Shown piece after piece: positions 1-8,299 of a DNA stretch of 56,027 nucleotides. Positions within the stretch are counted from its first letter, which is position 1. Each line of letters begins with the position of its first letter. This stretch comes from Cyclobacteriaceae bacterium. GTDB taxonomy: Bacteria > Bacteroidota > Bacteroidia > Cytophagales > Cyclobacteriaceae. Location of the stretch: the NCBI GenBank assembly GCA_025455015.1, contig JALONI010000011.1:1-56027 (forward strand), given 5' to 3'. Below the pieces are notes generated by a model. The model was given only the letters and a program-made list of their open reading frames with translations. It ran no database searches and was not told where the DNA came from. The position numbers and the translations under genes are program-made.

Positions 1-1005
1 TTTTCCATTGTAGCGCTGTTTGGCGGCATTGTGGCGGTGGGGTGGTTTGGCGCCTACCTGGTGCAACGTAAAACCCTGGACGTGGGCGAGCTGTTCTCGT
101 TTGTGCTTTACACGGCCTTCATTGGTGGCTCCATTGCCGGGCTCAGCGATATCTACAGCCAGTTGCAGCGCTCCATTGGCGCCTCCGAGCGTATCGTGGA
201 GATACTGAACGAACCCGATGAGCGCACCGCCAACACCGCAGTGCGACCGGCCGGAGTGTTAACGGGCCACATCCAATTTCACGAAGTGTCGTTTTCTTAC
301 CCAACCCGCGCGGACGTGCCCGTACTTAAGTCGATCCGGTTTGACGTGCTCCCGGGCGAGAAGATTGCCCTGGTGGGGCCAAGCGGAGCCGGCAAATCAA
401 CCATCATCAGCCTGCTCATGCGCTTTTACCGACCACAGGGAGGCTTTATCTCAGTAGATGGCGTGAACATAGAAGAGTACCCGCTCACCGATTACCGCCA
501 GCACGTGGGCATTGTGCCGCAGGAAGTGCTGCTGTTTGGCGGCTCCATACGCGAAAATATAGCCTATGGCAAGCCCCATGCCACCGAGGAAGAAATCATT
601 GCGGCAGCGAAAAAAGCCAATGCGTGGGAGTTTATCGAGAGCTTTCCGGAAGGGCTGAACACGCTGGTGGGCGACCGGGGCGTAAAGCTGTCGGGTGGGC
701 AGCGCCAGCGGGTGGCTATTGCGCGCGCCATCCTCAAAAACCCCGCCATTTTGATTCTGGATGAGGCCACCAGTTCGCTCGATGCCAAATCCGAGCGGCT
801 GGTGCAACAGGCGTTGGAAAACCTGATGGAAAACCGCACCACCCTGGTCATTGCCCACCGCCTCAGTACCATTCGCGAGGTAGATCGCATTTTTGTGATC
901 AAAGACGGCCGCATTGCCGAGTCCGGCTCGCACGCCCAACTCAACCAGTTGGAAAACGGGATTTATCGTAACTTGCTGGCCATGCAGGCCGAAGCCTTCA
1001 TGTAA
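1..1005 (+). CDS. ABC transporter, fused permease-ATPase (MsbA/BmrA type), 5' truncated
   Basis: C-terminal 334 residues of a half-size ABC exporter whose start lies before the window. The open frame runs from base 1. The first ~60 residues are the last membrane helix and linker of the exporter domain; the rest is the nucleotide-binding domain, with Walker A GPSGAGKST at about residue 126, the signature LSGGQRQR near 230, Walker B ILILDEATSSLD near 251 and the H-loop VIAHRLST near 284. All ATPase motifs look intact, so the protein should hydrolyse ATP to export a hydrophobic substrate such as a lipid or drug across the inner membrane. The substrate cannot be told from this domain. A Fur-family gene starts 9 nt downstream on the same strand, so the two may be cotranscribed. 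Confidence 0.93.
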   Translation, partial: FSIVALFGGIVAVGWFGAYLVQRKTLDVGELFSFVLYTAFIGGSIAGLSDIYSQLQRSIGASERIVEILNEPDERTANTAVRPAGVLTGHIQFHEVSFSYPTRADVPVLKSIRFDVLPGEKIALVGPSGAGKSTIISLLMRFYRPQGGFISVDGVNIEEYPLTDYRQHVGIVPQEVLLFGGSIRENIAYGKPHATEEEIIAAAKKANAWEFIESFPEGLNTLVGDRGVKLSGGQRQRVAIARAILKNPAILILDEATSSLDAKSERLVQQALENLMENRTTLVIAHRLSTIREVDRIFVIKDGRIAESGSHAQLNQLENGIYRNLLAMQAEAFM

Positions 1006-1014
1006 GGTTTTCCT

Positions 1015-1428
1015 ATGAGATCACAAGACACGCTTCTTCGGGACAACAAGCTGCGATCCACCCACAGCCGCGAGGCGATACTAAAGTTATTCACAAAGTA
1101 TCCACATGCCCTCTCGTACTCGGATATCGAGCAGGAGGTGTCCAACGATTTTGATCGGGTAACGGTGTACCGCACGCTCAAAACATTTCTGGACAAGGGA
1201 ATGATCCACAAGGTGCTGGACGATGGTGGCAGCCTGAAATATGCCCTTTGCAGCGAGCAGTGCCACGATCACACCCATCACCACGAGCATGTACACTTCA
1301 AATGCACCCACTGCGGCCAAACCAGTTGCCTGGATGACGTGGAGGTGCCCCGCGTGAAGCTGCCCAAGGGGTATCAAGCCCACGAACTAAATTTATTGGT
1401 ACAAGGTATTTGCGGCAAATGTCAATAA
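1015..1428 (+). CDS. Fur-family metal-responsive transcriptional repressor
   Basis: A 137-residue protein, the usual size for Fur/Zur/PerR. The N-terminal winged helix (residues ~15-80) contains the recognition-helix signature DRVTVYRTLKTF. The dimerisation half has the His-rich metal site HHHEHVHF, a CTHCG pair near residue 102 and a closing CGKC at the C-terminus, giving the two CxxC pairs of the structural zinc site. Family knowledge says it represses genes when metal-loaded; whether it senses iron, zinc or peroxide cannot be decided here. The ATG at 1015 gives the standard N-terminus and lies 9 nt after the ABC exporter. The TerC-family gene downstream has its own leader region. Confidence 0.92.
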   Translation: MRSQDTLLRDNKLRSTHSREAILKLFTKYPHALSYSDIEQEVSNDFDRVTVYRTLKTFLDKGMIHKVLDDGGSLKYALCSEQCHDHTHHHEHVHFKCTHCGQTSCLDDVEVPRVKLPKGYQAHELNLLVQGICGKCQ

Positions 1429-1524
1429 AACCGCGTTTTTGAGGTTTCCTTTTACCGAGGCCTCGGATAAACTACAGACGTACCTTTTGCGAATAAAATA
1501 TATTTGTACTTTTACTTTGGATTG

Positions 1525-1567
1525 GAGGTGATTACCAGCCATTTGAGCCGATAGTCACCTCTTTTTT
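1525..1567 (+). terminator. hairpin plus T-run in the leader between fur-like gene and terC-like gene
   Basis: GAGGTGA (1525-1531) pairs with TCACCTC (1555-1561) around a 23-nt loop and is followed directly by six T (1562-1567). A TATATTTG element (1499-1506), resembling the Bacteroidota -7 box, lies upstream of it. The hairpin could end the ABC/fur transcript, or sit inside the terC leader as an attenuator. It does not match the yybP-ykoY manganese riboswitch as far as I can see. Confidence 0.5.
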
Positions 1568-1594
1568 AACCCCTAATCGCCACCGAAACCCTAC

Positions 1595-2638
1595 ATGCTC
1601 CTTCTGAAGATTTTTAGCCACGAGGTAACCCGGCAGGAAATCCTTTACCTCGTTTTCGGTCTGGTAATTTTGACGTTCATGGTCATTGATCTGGGGTTCT
1701 TCAACAAGAAGGCACATAAGATCACCACCAAGTCGGCCTTGTATCAGTCCATCTTTTGGGTGTTGATCAGTACCCTGTATGGCGTGTTCGTTTTTTACGA
1801 TGGCCCCTACTCGCGCGAGCGCGATGGCGTAATCGAAACCATCAGCGGGCAAGATGCGATGATCTTTTACTTCACCGCCTACCTGACCGAATATGCCCTG
1901 TCGGTAGATAACATCTTCGTGATCCTGCTCATCTTGAAGTACTTCCAGGTCAAAGAGGAATACTTTCACAAGATTTTGTTCTGGGGAATATTGGGAGCGG
2001 TGTTTTTCCGCGGCATTTTCATCTTTGTGGGCGCCTACCTGATCCACCACTTCCATTGGATATTGTATGTGTTTGGCGTATTCCTGATTTACTCGGGCAT
2101 CAAAATCTACTTTGAGGAAAGTGACGAGAAGATCGACCCCGAGAAAAATCCCATTCTGCGGTTTTGCCGCAAATACCTGCCCATCACCCAAGACGACATG
2201 GGCGGAAGTTTCGTTGTGCGGGTCAACGGCAAGATCATGTTCACCTCCTTGTTTTTGGTGATTGTGCTGATCGAAACCACCGACTTGATTTTTGCGGTGG
2301 ATTCCATCCCCGCGGCCTTCGCCATTACCGACTGGGAGTTTATCATCTACACGTCCAACATTTTTGCCGTGATGGGCCTGCGCGCCATGTTCTTCCTGCT
2401 GTCGGGCATCATCGACAAGTTTTACCTGCTGCAAAAAGGGCTCTCCATCATTCTGTTTTTCATCGGTGCCAAAATGCTGATGGAAATGGGCGAAGGCTAC
2501 CTGCCCGATGTGTTGGTGCACCTGCCACCCACGCTCTCGTTCTTGATCATCATCGCCACCCTCACGCTCTCGATCATTTTCTCCATCTTGATTCCTCAGA
2601 AGGAAAAGGCAACCGAGTCAAAGGAGTTGTCGGATTGA
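1595..2638 (+). CDS. TerC/Alx family integral membrane protein (metal homeostasis)
   Basis: A 347-residue polytopic protein with about eight hydrophobic segments, the size of E. coli Alx-type TerC proteins. Family-typical acidic membrane motifs are visible: LSVDNIFVILLI near residue 100 and IETTDLIFAVDSIPAAFAIT near residue 225, both carrying the conserved Asp/Glu thought to handle metal ions. Family members are associated with manganese export or with metalation of exported enzymes in the inner membrane. It follows a Fur-like regulator but is separated by a 166-nt leader with a hairpin, so it is probably its own unit. The ATG at 1595 immediately precedes the first hydrophobic stretch. It converges on the LETM1-related gene with a ~95-nt gap. 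Confidence 0.9.
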   Translation: MLLLKIFSHEVTRQEILYLVFGLVILTFMVIDLGFFNKKAHKITTKSALYQSIFWVLISTLYGVFVFYDGPYSRERDGVIETISGQDAMIFYFTAYLTEYALSVDNIFVILLILKYFQVKEEYFHKILFWGILGAVFFRGIFIFVGAYLIHHFHWILYVFGVFLIYSGIKIYFEESDEKIDPEKNPILRFCRKYLPITQDDMGGSFVVRVNGKIMFTSLFLVIVLIETTDLIFAVDSIPAAFAITDWEFIIYTSNIFAVMGLRAMFFLLSGIIDKFYLLQKGLSIILFFIGAKMLMEMGEGYLPDVLVHLPPTLSFLIIIATLTLSIIFSILIPQKEKATESKELSD

Positions 2639-2732
2639 CGGAGTGAGCACGGGGTAACGTAGGCGTTGGTCGCGAGAGCCGCTGTCTTCCACCCGCAGCG
2701 ACCTGGCTCGAAGGGCTCTGTGGTTTTGCCGC

Positions 2733-3992
2733 CTACACCTGGCTAAAGAAATTCTTGGGCAAGATTTTCATCAGCATCGGCAATGTGAGAAAGCGCTGCG
2801 GCAATGAAATGATCACAAACGTGGGTATCGTTTTCAGCATCTGAATCAGTTGCTGTTGCATTTCCAGTTTCTCCGGCTCGTCCAGTTCCTGCGCTTTGGC
2901 TTTCTCCAGCAACCGCATCAGCGCGTGGCTTTCCTTGGCTTCTTTGAGCAGCCGGTTTTTGTTGTTGTCGGCAATGCGGGCCATCCGTTTGATAAACTGC
3001 TCGCTTACTTCCTGGTAGTCTTTTTTGTTTTGCAGGTGATTCAACTGCTCCCAATGCTCCAGCACAAATCCCTCAATGGCCATCAGGCTGTTTTCCAGGT
3101 CGTCTACGCTAAAGCCCAGGTACTCTGCCAGCCGCTTGAGAAAGTCAGTTTCGTTTTCCTCCACACGTTTGTCTGACCAAATGGTCAAAATGGCCATTTC
3201 CAGGAAGTACTTTTTCAGAATCCACGAGTTGTTGGTGGGCAGGTTGATATCGGCCAGCGCGATGCCGTGTTCAAAAATGTGCTGCGCTTCTTTTTTGCGG
3301 TCGGCCGAGAGCCCGGCCGTTTGCAGGAAATAGTCGAGCAGCCTGCGCTCTTCAAACTCAATGGTGTGGTTGGCATGGGCCGCGGCTGCGATAACTTTCA
3401 CGACCGAGAAACGCAGCTCTTCGCGCTCGTACCGGAAAAAGTCAGACACGATGCGGTCGGCATTGGTGTGAATCCACTGGCCAAAAATGAAGATGTCCAA
3501 AAACAACAAGCTGTTGTGAAAGAACTGTGTCCAGAAATTCTTGTTGTGCTCGGCTGTGTGCTCAATGCGTTTGTCCAGTATTTTTTCGGCCAACTCCAAC
3601 GGGCTTTTTTTTCGGCCGAAGAGTGTTTTGGTGGGCGTGGCCAGTTCCGGAAAAATCTTGTTGTAAAAATTCCCTATGTTTTCCATCGTCTTCACGATGA
3701 CGTGCGACAGTTCATCGGGGTTTTTGATGGGCTTGTCATAAAACAGAAGCGAGCTGCTGATCAGACTCTCGGCCAGCAAGATCTTCATCCGATCTTTTTC
3801 GTCCCAGTCCTGTGAGTTGGGATGGTCGAGCGCCCCGGCCGATTGTCCATACATTAAGCCCGTGGGCTGTATGACGCGGTACAGCGAGTGCTCCGGATGC
3901 GAAGCCGCGCGGCTCTCGTTGGTCAGCTCCTTGAGCAGCTCTTGCCGGAACTCGAGATATTCTTTTAACCAACCTTTCTGATCGGGTTTCAT
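2733..3992 (-). CDS. LETM1-related / TerB-like protein
   Basis: About 419 residues if translation begins at the ATG at 3992 (N-terminus MKPDQKGWLKEYLEF). A second ATG at 4043 would add 17 residues and overlap purE, so I prefer 3992. The N-terminal half is mainly helical and hydrophilic. The middle (roughly residues 190-310) looks like a TerB-type helical domain with the acidic segment HTIEFEERRLLDYFL. The last ~40 residues (IPTFVIISLPQRFLTL and the following LPMLMKILPKNFF) resemble the LETM1 core sequence. This agrees with the Bacteroidota family called LETM1-related biofilm-associated protein. Its molecular role is not known to me; LETM1 proteins in mitochondria affect K+/H+ or Ca2+ exchange. 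It sits 32 nt after purE and may be cotranscribed. Confidence 0.65.
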   Translation of the reverse strand: MKPDQKGWLKEYLEFRQELLKELTNESRAASHPEHSLYRVIQPTGLMYGQSAGALDHPNSQDWDEKDRMKILLAESLISSSLLFYDKPIKNPDELSHVIVKTMENIGNFYNKIFPELATPTKTLFGRKKSPLELAEKILDKRIEHTAEHNKNFWTQFFHNSLLFLDIFIFGQWIHTNADRIVSDFFRYEREELRFSVVKVIAAAAHANHTIEFEERRLLDYFLQTAGLSADRKKEAQHIFEHGIALADINLPTNNSWILKKYFLEMAILTIWSDKRVEENETDFLKRLAEYLGFSVDDLENSLMAIEGFVLEHWEQLNHLQNKKDYQEVSEQFIKRMARIADNNKNRLLKEAKESHALMRLLEKAKAQELDEPEKLEMQQQLIQMLKTIPTFVIISLPQRFLTLPMLMKILPKNFFSQV

Positions 3993-4024
3993 CTGATTAC
4001 GATCGTTTTTGCCAACCGAGTGCG

Positions 4025-4537
4025 TTAGTGTACTGATTTCCATCCGCGCTTTTCAATTTGGCGCACGGACTTGAGCACGTTGCGCTCCAGCGATTTCTTA
4101 AAGGCATCCAGTTTTTTCGCCAGCGCAGTGTTTTGGCTGCCGAGTATTTGGGCTGCCAGAATGCCCGCGTTGCGGGCCCCGTTTAGTGCCACCGTGGCCA
4201 CGGGCACACCGGCCGGCATTTGCAAAATGGACAGCACCGAATCCCAACCGTCAATTGAGTTGGACGACTTCACGGGTACGCCAATGACCGGCAGCGAAGT
4301 GAGCGAGGCCACCATGCCCGGCAGGTGGGCGGCCCCACCAGCCCCGGCAATAATCACTTTCAGTCCGCGCCTGCGCGCCCGCGTGGCAAAGTCCACCATG
4401 CGCTGAGGGGTGCGGTGCGCGGATACGATCGTCAGCTCATACGCGATCTTCATTTCCTCCAAGAACGCAGCCGCTTCGCCCATAACGGCTACGTCAGACT
4501 GGCTACCCATAATAATGCCTACCACCGCTTTGCTCAT
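4025..4537 (-). CDS. purE: 5-(carboxyamino)imidazole ribonucleotide mutase
   Basis: A 170-residue class I PurE, which converts N5-CAIR to CAIR in de novo purine synthesis. The substrate loop GIIMGSQSD at residues 7-15 and the AHRTP motif near residue 41 are intact, as is the glycine-rich AGAGGAAHLPGM stretch near residue 65. The start ATG overlaps the purK stop by 4 nt (ATGA), so translation is probably coupled. The pairing with PurK indicates the ATP-dependent two-step route via N5-CAIR. Confidence 0.96.
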   Translation of the reverse strand: MSKAVVGIIMGSQSDVAVMGEAAAFLEEMKIAYELTIVSAHRTPQRMVDFATRARRRGLKVIIAGAGGAAHLPGMVASLTSLPVIGVPVKSSNSIDGWDSVLSILQMPAGVPVATVALNGARNAGILAAQILGSQNTALAKKLDAFKKSLERNVLKSVRQIEKRGWKSVH

Positions 4538-5670
4538 GCTGTTACCCGCAAGTTATCTTTGACAAATTTGGCTTTCTTTTTCAAACTTTCCACATCGGGG
4601 TCGGTAATGGTTACATGGCCCATTTTGCGAAACGGCTTTGTTTGCTGTTTGCCATACAAGTGTACATGTACGCCCGAAACGGCCAGCACGGATTCCCAAC
4701 CTTCGTATTTCGCCAGCCCTTCGTGCCCCTCGGCCCCCAGCAGGTTTACCATGGCACTGGGGGTGGTCACGCGGGTATCGCCCAGGGGCAGGTTTAAAAT
4801 GGCGCGCAGATGCTGCTCGTATTGCGAGGTCACGTTTGCCTCAATGGTTTGGTGGCCGCTGTTGTGCGGCCGCGGAGCCACTTCATTGACCAGTACGCCA
4901 CCCTCGGGTGTCACAAACATCTCCACCGCCAGCAGGCCGACCATCTCCAGTTTTTCGATAACCTGGCGGGCGATGCGCTGTGCTTCGGCTGCCACACCGG
5001 GCGAAAGCTGGGCAGGCGAAAACAAGTATTCCACCAAGTTGGCTTCCGGGTGGAACACCATTTCCACCGGAGGATACAGGGCCACTTCGCCCGAGGCGTT
5101 GCGCGCCACGATCACCGCAATCTCCTTTTCAAAAGGAATCAGCTTCTCCAATAGCCCCGGGGCGTCAAAGGCCTTCGATAAATCTGCTTCGGTGCGCAGA
5201 AGTTGCACCCCACGACCATCGTATCCTTCCGTGCCCAGCTTATTCACAGCCGGCAAAAAATGCTTTTGGCGCAGCACCTCGTCTTTGCCCTGAACCAACA
5301 GGAAATCGGCCGTGGGAATGCCGTGTTTCTGATAGAATTCCTTTTGTGTGCGCTTGTCCTGAATCAACTCAATGACCTCGGGTTGCGGAAACACCCTCTT
5401 GCCTTGCTGCCGCAGCGTGCGGAGGGCCTGTGTGTTAATGTTTTCGATCTCAATCGTGATCACCTCGCACTGCTGGCCAAAGGCCAACACGGTGTCATAG
5501 TCGGTAAGCTTGCCTTGGGTAAACGGGGCCATGTGCGCGCACGGAGCCTGGGCATCGGGGTCGAGCACGCGAAACGACAGGTTCCAATCCGAGCCCGCCT
5601 GCAAGAGCATGCGCCCGAGTTGGCCACCGCCTATGATTCCAATCTGCACTGAGGTGTCAAAACCTGCCAT
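4534..5670 (-). CDS. purK: 5-(carboxyamino)imidazole ribonucleotide synthase
   Basis: About 378 residues from the ATG at 5670. A GTG at 5706 would add 12 residues with no family support. PurK uses ATP and bicarbonate to carboxylate AIR to N5-CAIR. The N-terminal Rossmann-like motif GIIGGGQLGRML and the ATP-grasp core (ELIQDKRTQKEFY, GTEGYDGRG, VNEVAPRPHNSGH) are in the expected order. The segment just before the ATG reads TATTTTG on the coding strand (5683-5677), close to a Bacteroidota -7 box, suggesting a very short 5' leader. It leads a minus-strand unit with purE and the LETM1-related gene. Confidence 0.95.
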   Translation of the reverse strand: MAGFDTSVQIGIIGGGQLGRMLLQAGSDWNLSFRVLDPDAQAPCAHMAPFTQGKLTDYDTVLAFGQQCEVITIEIENINTQALRTLRQQGKRVFPQPEVIELIQDKRTQKEFYQKHGIPTADFLLVQGKDEVLRQKHFLPAVNKLGTEGYDGRGVQLLRTEADLSKAFDAPGLLEKLIPFEKEIAVIVARNASGEVALYPPVEMVFHPEANLVEYLFSPAQLSPGVAAEAQRIARQVIEKLEMVGLLAVEMFVTPEGGVLVNEVAPRPHNSGHQTIEANVTSQYEQHLRAILNLPLGDTRVTTPSAMVNLLGAEGHEGLAKYEGWESVLAVSGVHVHLYGKQQTKPFRKMGHVTITDPDVESLKKKAKFVKDNLRVTA

Positions 5671-5734
5671 GGCACGCAAAATAGGAAATTGTAGGAAGTG
5701 GAGCACTTTTTACCTATGCTTCATTCTATTTACA

Positions 5735-6442
5735 TTAATTCGGTTCAGAGAAATCTATCTTGATCTTTTCCAGATTGTTTTCAGTGAGATAAAGATTTAA
5801 ATCATTATCAATCCAATACAATATCGATTGTTGGATCTCGGAAATTGTAAATACCATGGCAACATCTTTGCGTATAAAATCTGGATACGTTGTATAACTC
5901 ACAATTAAATCATTGTAGTTCTCCCTACCACGGCTCTTGATGTAGAAAACAAAAGATGGTTGATGCAGGAATCTTATCTCAACATCTTGAATTAGCTGGT
6001 CAGCACCACACCTGACCAAAATTTCGAATGTTTCTTTTGATAACTTCAATCCAAAAACAGTTTTTTTTATTAGCTCAAGATTCTTATTAAGAATTAAGCT
6101 GTTAACTGGTTCTATATTATCTTCCATTACCGTCATTTTCACGCCCGAGGCGACCTCTGTTAGATCGAGTTCTCCTTTCTCTTTTGATAGCGTAGATTCT
6201 TTTTTGATAGGGGTTCTTCTCATTTCGTCCGTTTGCGCTACCTCGTCAACAGAATCCGTTAAGGAAATTGGTTTTGAGGGTTTTAGACTATCTGTCTTTA
6301 CGATAATAGAGTCAGTTCCCCTAGACAAATAGATATATCTACCCGACATCAAAAAAAGACAAAGAACAATAGCTATTGAAGGTACCCAATAGTAAGGGTC
6401 ATTAACGATAACTTTTACGATTGTTGAGATGTTTTCTATCAT
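5735..6442 (-). CDS. hypothetical membrane-anchored protein, AT-rich
   Basis: A 235-residue protein I do not recognise. One transmembrane segment lies at about residues 16-38 (YYWVPSIAIVLCLFLMSGRY), with a short N-terminal tail before it. A polar, Ser/Thr/Lys-rich linker of about 65 residues follows, then a mixed alpha/beta region from ~105 to the end. The tail contains SILYWIDNDLNLYLTEN. No signal-peptidase site or lipobox is visible, so it is probably anchored by its N-terminus. Its codons and flanks are visibly richer in A/T (many AAA, ATT, TTA, AGA) than every neighbour, which suggests recent acquisition. It stands alone between purK and the pseudouridine synthase gene. Confidence 0.6.
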   Translation of the reverse strand: MIENISTIVKVIVNDPYYWVPSIAIVLCLFLMSGRYIYLSRGTDSIIVKTDSLKPSKPISLTDSVDEVAQTDEMRRTPIKKESTLSKEKGELDLTEVASGVKMTVMEDNIEPVNSLILNKNLELIKKTVFGLKLSKETFEILVRCGADQLIQDVEIRFLHQPSFVFYIKSRGRENYNDLIVSYTTYPDFIRKDVAMVFTISEIQQSILYWIDNDLNLYLTENNLEKIKIDFSEPN

Positions 6443-6598
6443 TTTCGAAAGCTCCGGTTTATTTTAGAATAGAGAACCGTTCAGTAAATTTCAAATCCCG
6501 ATGTTGAAAATACATAAATAAATAACCAAACAAATTTATGTCAAAAAATTGGACAAAGACATTGTTTCGAATAACAGTTAAGCCGCGCGGCTTATTGC

Positions 6599-6606
6599 TA
6601 CCTTTG
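6599..6606 (+). promoter_or_regulatory. -7 box (TACCTTTG) before the pseudouridine synthase gene
   Basis: TACCTTTG is an exact match to the Bacteroidota TAnnTTTG -7 element and ends 4 nt before the ATG at 6611. Transcription would then begin at or next to the start codon. I see no clear TTTG -33 box at the usual 19-21 nt spacing. Confidence 0.45.
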
Positions 6607-6610
6607 CGGG

Positions 6611-7636
6611 ATGCTGACCTCCGATTTAGAAGAACAAGACGATGAACTGTTTGAGCACCACCGCATCGTGGCAGACCCCCGCCAGAGTTTGGTGCGCATT
6701 GATAAGTTTTTGATGGACCGGTTGCCCAACGTGACCCGCACCAAGCTGCAAGACGGCATACGCGATGGCTTTGTGCGCGTCAACGAAAAAACCATCAAGC
6801 CCAATTACAAAATACACCCCAACGATGTGGTGACGGTGTCGCTGCCCGAGCCCCCGCGCGATACGGACGTCAAACCCGAAAACATCCCCCTTACCATTGT
6901 ATTCGAAGATGCCCATTTGCTGGTGATCAATAAGCCTGCGGGCATGGTGGTGCACCCGGCCTACCAAAACTGGAGCGGCACGTTGGTGAATGCGCTTACG
7001 TATCACTTTCAAAACCTGCCCCAGATGCCGGGCAACGATGGGCGCCCCGGGCTGGTGCACCGCATCGACAAAGACACCAGCGGGCTGTTGGTCATCGCGA
7101 AAAGCGAAACGGCCATGACGGCCCTGGCCAAACAGTTTTTTGACCACACCATTGAGCGTACCTATCAGGCGATTGTGTGGGGCATCCCCGAACCTGCGGA
7201 GGGCACCATTAACGTCCACGTGGGCCGCAGCTTGAAAGACAGGCGCGTTACCACCGCCTTTCCCGAGGGGGACTTTGGGCGCCATGCCATCACACACTAT
7301 CGGTTGCTGCAAGACTATCGCTATGTATCGCTGGTGGAATGCCGGCTCGAAACGGGACGCACCCATCAGATACGGGCACACATGAAGTATCTGGGCCACC
7401 CATTGTTCAATGACGAGATGTATGGTGGTAGTGATGTTGTGAAGGGCACCGTATTTTCAAAGTATAAACAGTTTGTGGAGAATTGTTTCAAGATGCTTCC
7501 GCGGCAGGCATTGCACGCCAAGACCTTGGGGTTTGTGCACCCCGCCACCGGTGCGTTTATGAAATTTGATTCGGAGTTACCGGAGGATATGAAACAGGTG
7601 TTGGATAAGTGGGAACATTATGTGAAGTATACCTGA
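6611..7636 (+). CDS. RluD-family 23S rRNA/tRNA pseudouridine synthase
   Basis: A 341-residue RluA/RluD-type enzyme that isomerises uridine to pseudouridine in structured RNA. An S4 RNA-binding domain occupies residues ~28-95 (VRIDKFLMDRLPNVTRTKLQ). The catalytic motif HRIDKDTSGLLVIAK at about residues 154-168 contains the essential Asp. The RTHQIRAHMKYLGHP motif follows near residue 248. The architecture fits RluD rather than the shorter RluA, but the target site cannot be read from sequence. An acidic, low-complexity N-terminus (SDLEEQDDE) precedes the S4 domain. The ATG at 6611 is directly preceded by a -7 box, so the message may be almost leaderless. Confidence 0.93.
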   Translation: MLTSDLEEQDDELFEHHRIVADPRQSLVRIDKFLMDRLPNVTRTKLQDGIRDGFVRVNEKTIKPNYKIHPNDVVTVSLPEPPRDTDVKPENIPLTIVFEDAHLLVINKPAGMVVHPAYQNWSGTLVNALTYHFQNLPQMPGNDGRPGLVHRIDKDTSGLLVIAKSETAMTALAKQFFDHTIERTYQAIVWGIPEPAEGTINVHVGRSLKDRRVTTAFPEGDFGRHAITHYRLLQDYRYVSLVECRLETGRTHQIRAHMKYLGHPLFNDEMYGGSDVVKGTVFSKYKQFVENCFKMLPRQALHAKTLGFVHPATGAFMKFDSELPEDMKQVLDKWEHYVKYT

Positions 7637-7741
7637 ACCACTCTTTTCTTCACATTTTCGTCACGTGGTGATTTTTTTGGGGAGCACTTCCCCCGCAAGT
7701 GCCGTTTGTGCACTTGTTGTTACCTGCGTGTAACGGGTATG

Positions 7742-7945
7742 TTACGCAGTGAGCACCAGGCCCTGTTTGTTCTTGCGCAACGCCTGACGTATTTCTTTCA
7801 GGGCTTCGCGCTTGAACGACTGATAGTCCTCGGTGCGCTCGGGTTGGTTCAGCAGTCCCTTGATGTACTGCAGCACCTCTTCCATTTGCACCTGGTCCAT
7901 CGCATCCAGGCTTTGGAGGATCGCCAGTTTGGGTGAATGTTTCAT
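7742..7945 (-). CDS. small hypothetical protein (67 aa)
   Basis: From the ATG at 7945 the product is 67 residues starting MKHSPKLAILQSLDAMDQVQ. An upstream start would extend it into sequence with no coding character. It looks entirely helical, with a charged second half (FKREALKEIRQALRKN). The opening resembles short helical proteins often found as toxin-antitoxin partners, but there is no neighbouring toxin, so I assign no function. It lies between rluD-like and ydeI-like genes. Confidence 0.5.
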   Translation of the reverse strand: MKHSPKLAILQSLDAMDQVQMEEVLQYIKGLLNQPERTEDYQSFKREALKEIRQALRKNKQGLVLTA

Positions 7946-8035
7946 TTTCGTAGTGGTTACCCAAATATAACGTTTATCCCTCAAAAAAGTTGAATGTAAC
8001 AAGTTGATAACCAAAACTAAACAGGCGGTTAACGG

Positions 8036-8299
8036 CTACGCTTCCCGATCGCGGTCAGCGACCTTTTTGCGCTGGGCGTACAACTGGCCGGTTTTTACCT
8101 TGTGGAGCATTTCAAACGATCGCTTGATGCGGCTGTCCACGTTTTTCACGGATTTCACATAGTAACTGAGGCTTCGCTGCAGGCCGGGCGTCAGTTTTTT
8201 CCAAGCGGCCATCGCTTCGTCATCTTGGGCCAGCACGGCTTGCAACTCTTCGGGCACGTCAATCTTGTCGGGGTTGGTCAGTTGGAATGTGACGGTCAC
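8036..8299 (-). CDS. YdeI C-terminal domain fragment (second half of split ydeI-like gene)
   Basis: 87 residues that match the C-terminal half of the YdeI/OmpD-associated family: the PDKIDVPEELQAVLAQDDEA opening, then the LSYYVKSVKNVDSRIKR stretch typical of the family end. It begins at a GTG whose GTGA overlaps the stop of the preceding ORF, in a different frame. In most relatives the DUF1905 domain and this part are one polypeptide of about 150-160 residues. So this is either the product of a frameshifted gene or a translationally coupled second subunit. Confidence 0.6.
   Translation of the reverse strand: MTVTFQLTNPDKIDVPEELQAVLAQDDEAMAAWKKLTPGLQRSLSYYVKSVKNVDSRIKRSFEMLHKVKTGQLYAQRKKVADRDREA

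Noticed and set aside
1455-1466. Perfect 12-bp palindrome CCGAGGCCTCGG after the Fur-family gene
   Set aside because: It could be an operator, but there is no second copy or family match to support that, and a loop-free palindrome is a poor terminator.
1532-2521. 329-residue open frame on the minus strand opposite the TerC gene
   Set aside because: It is His/Gln-rich with no domain sense and is an antisense shadow of a clear membrane-protein gene.
7661-7745. Several short hairpins (TCACgtgGTGA with T7, GCACTT...AAGTGC, GTTAC...GTAAC) after the rluD-type gene
   Set aside because: The stems are only 4-6 bp; probably part of termination, but none is strong enough to call.
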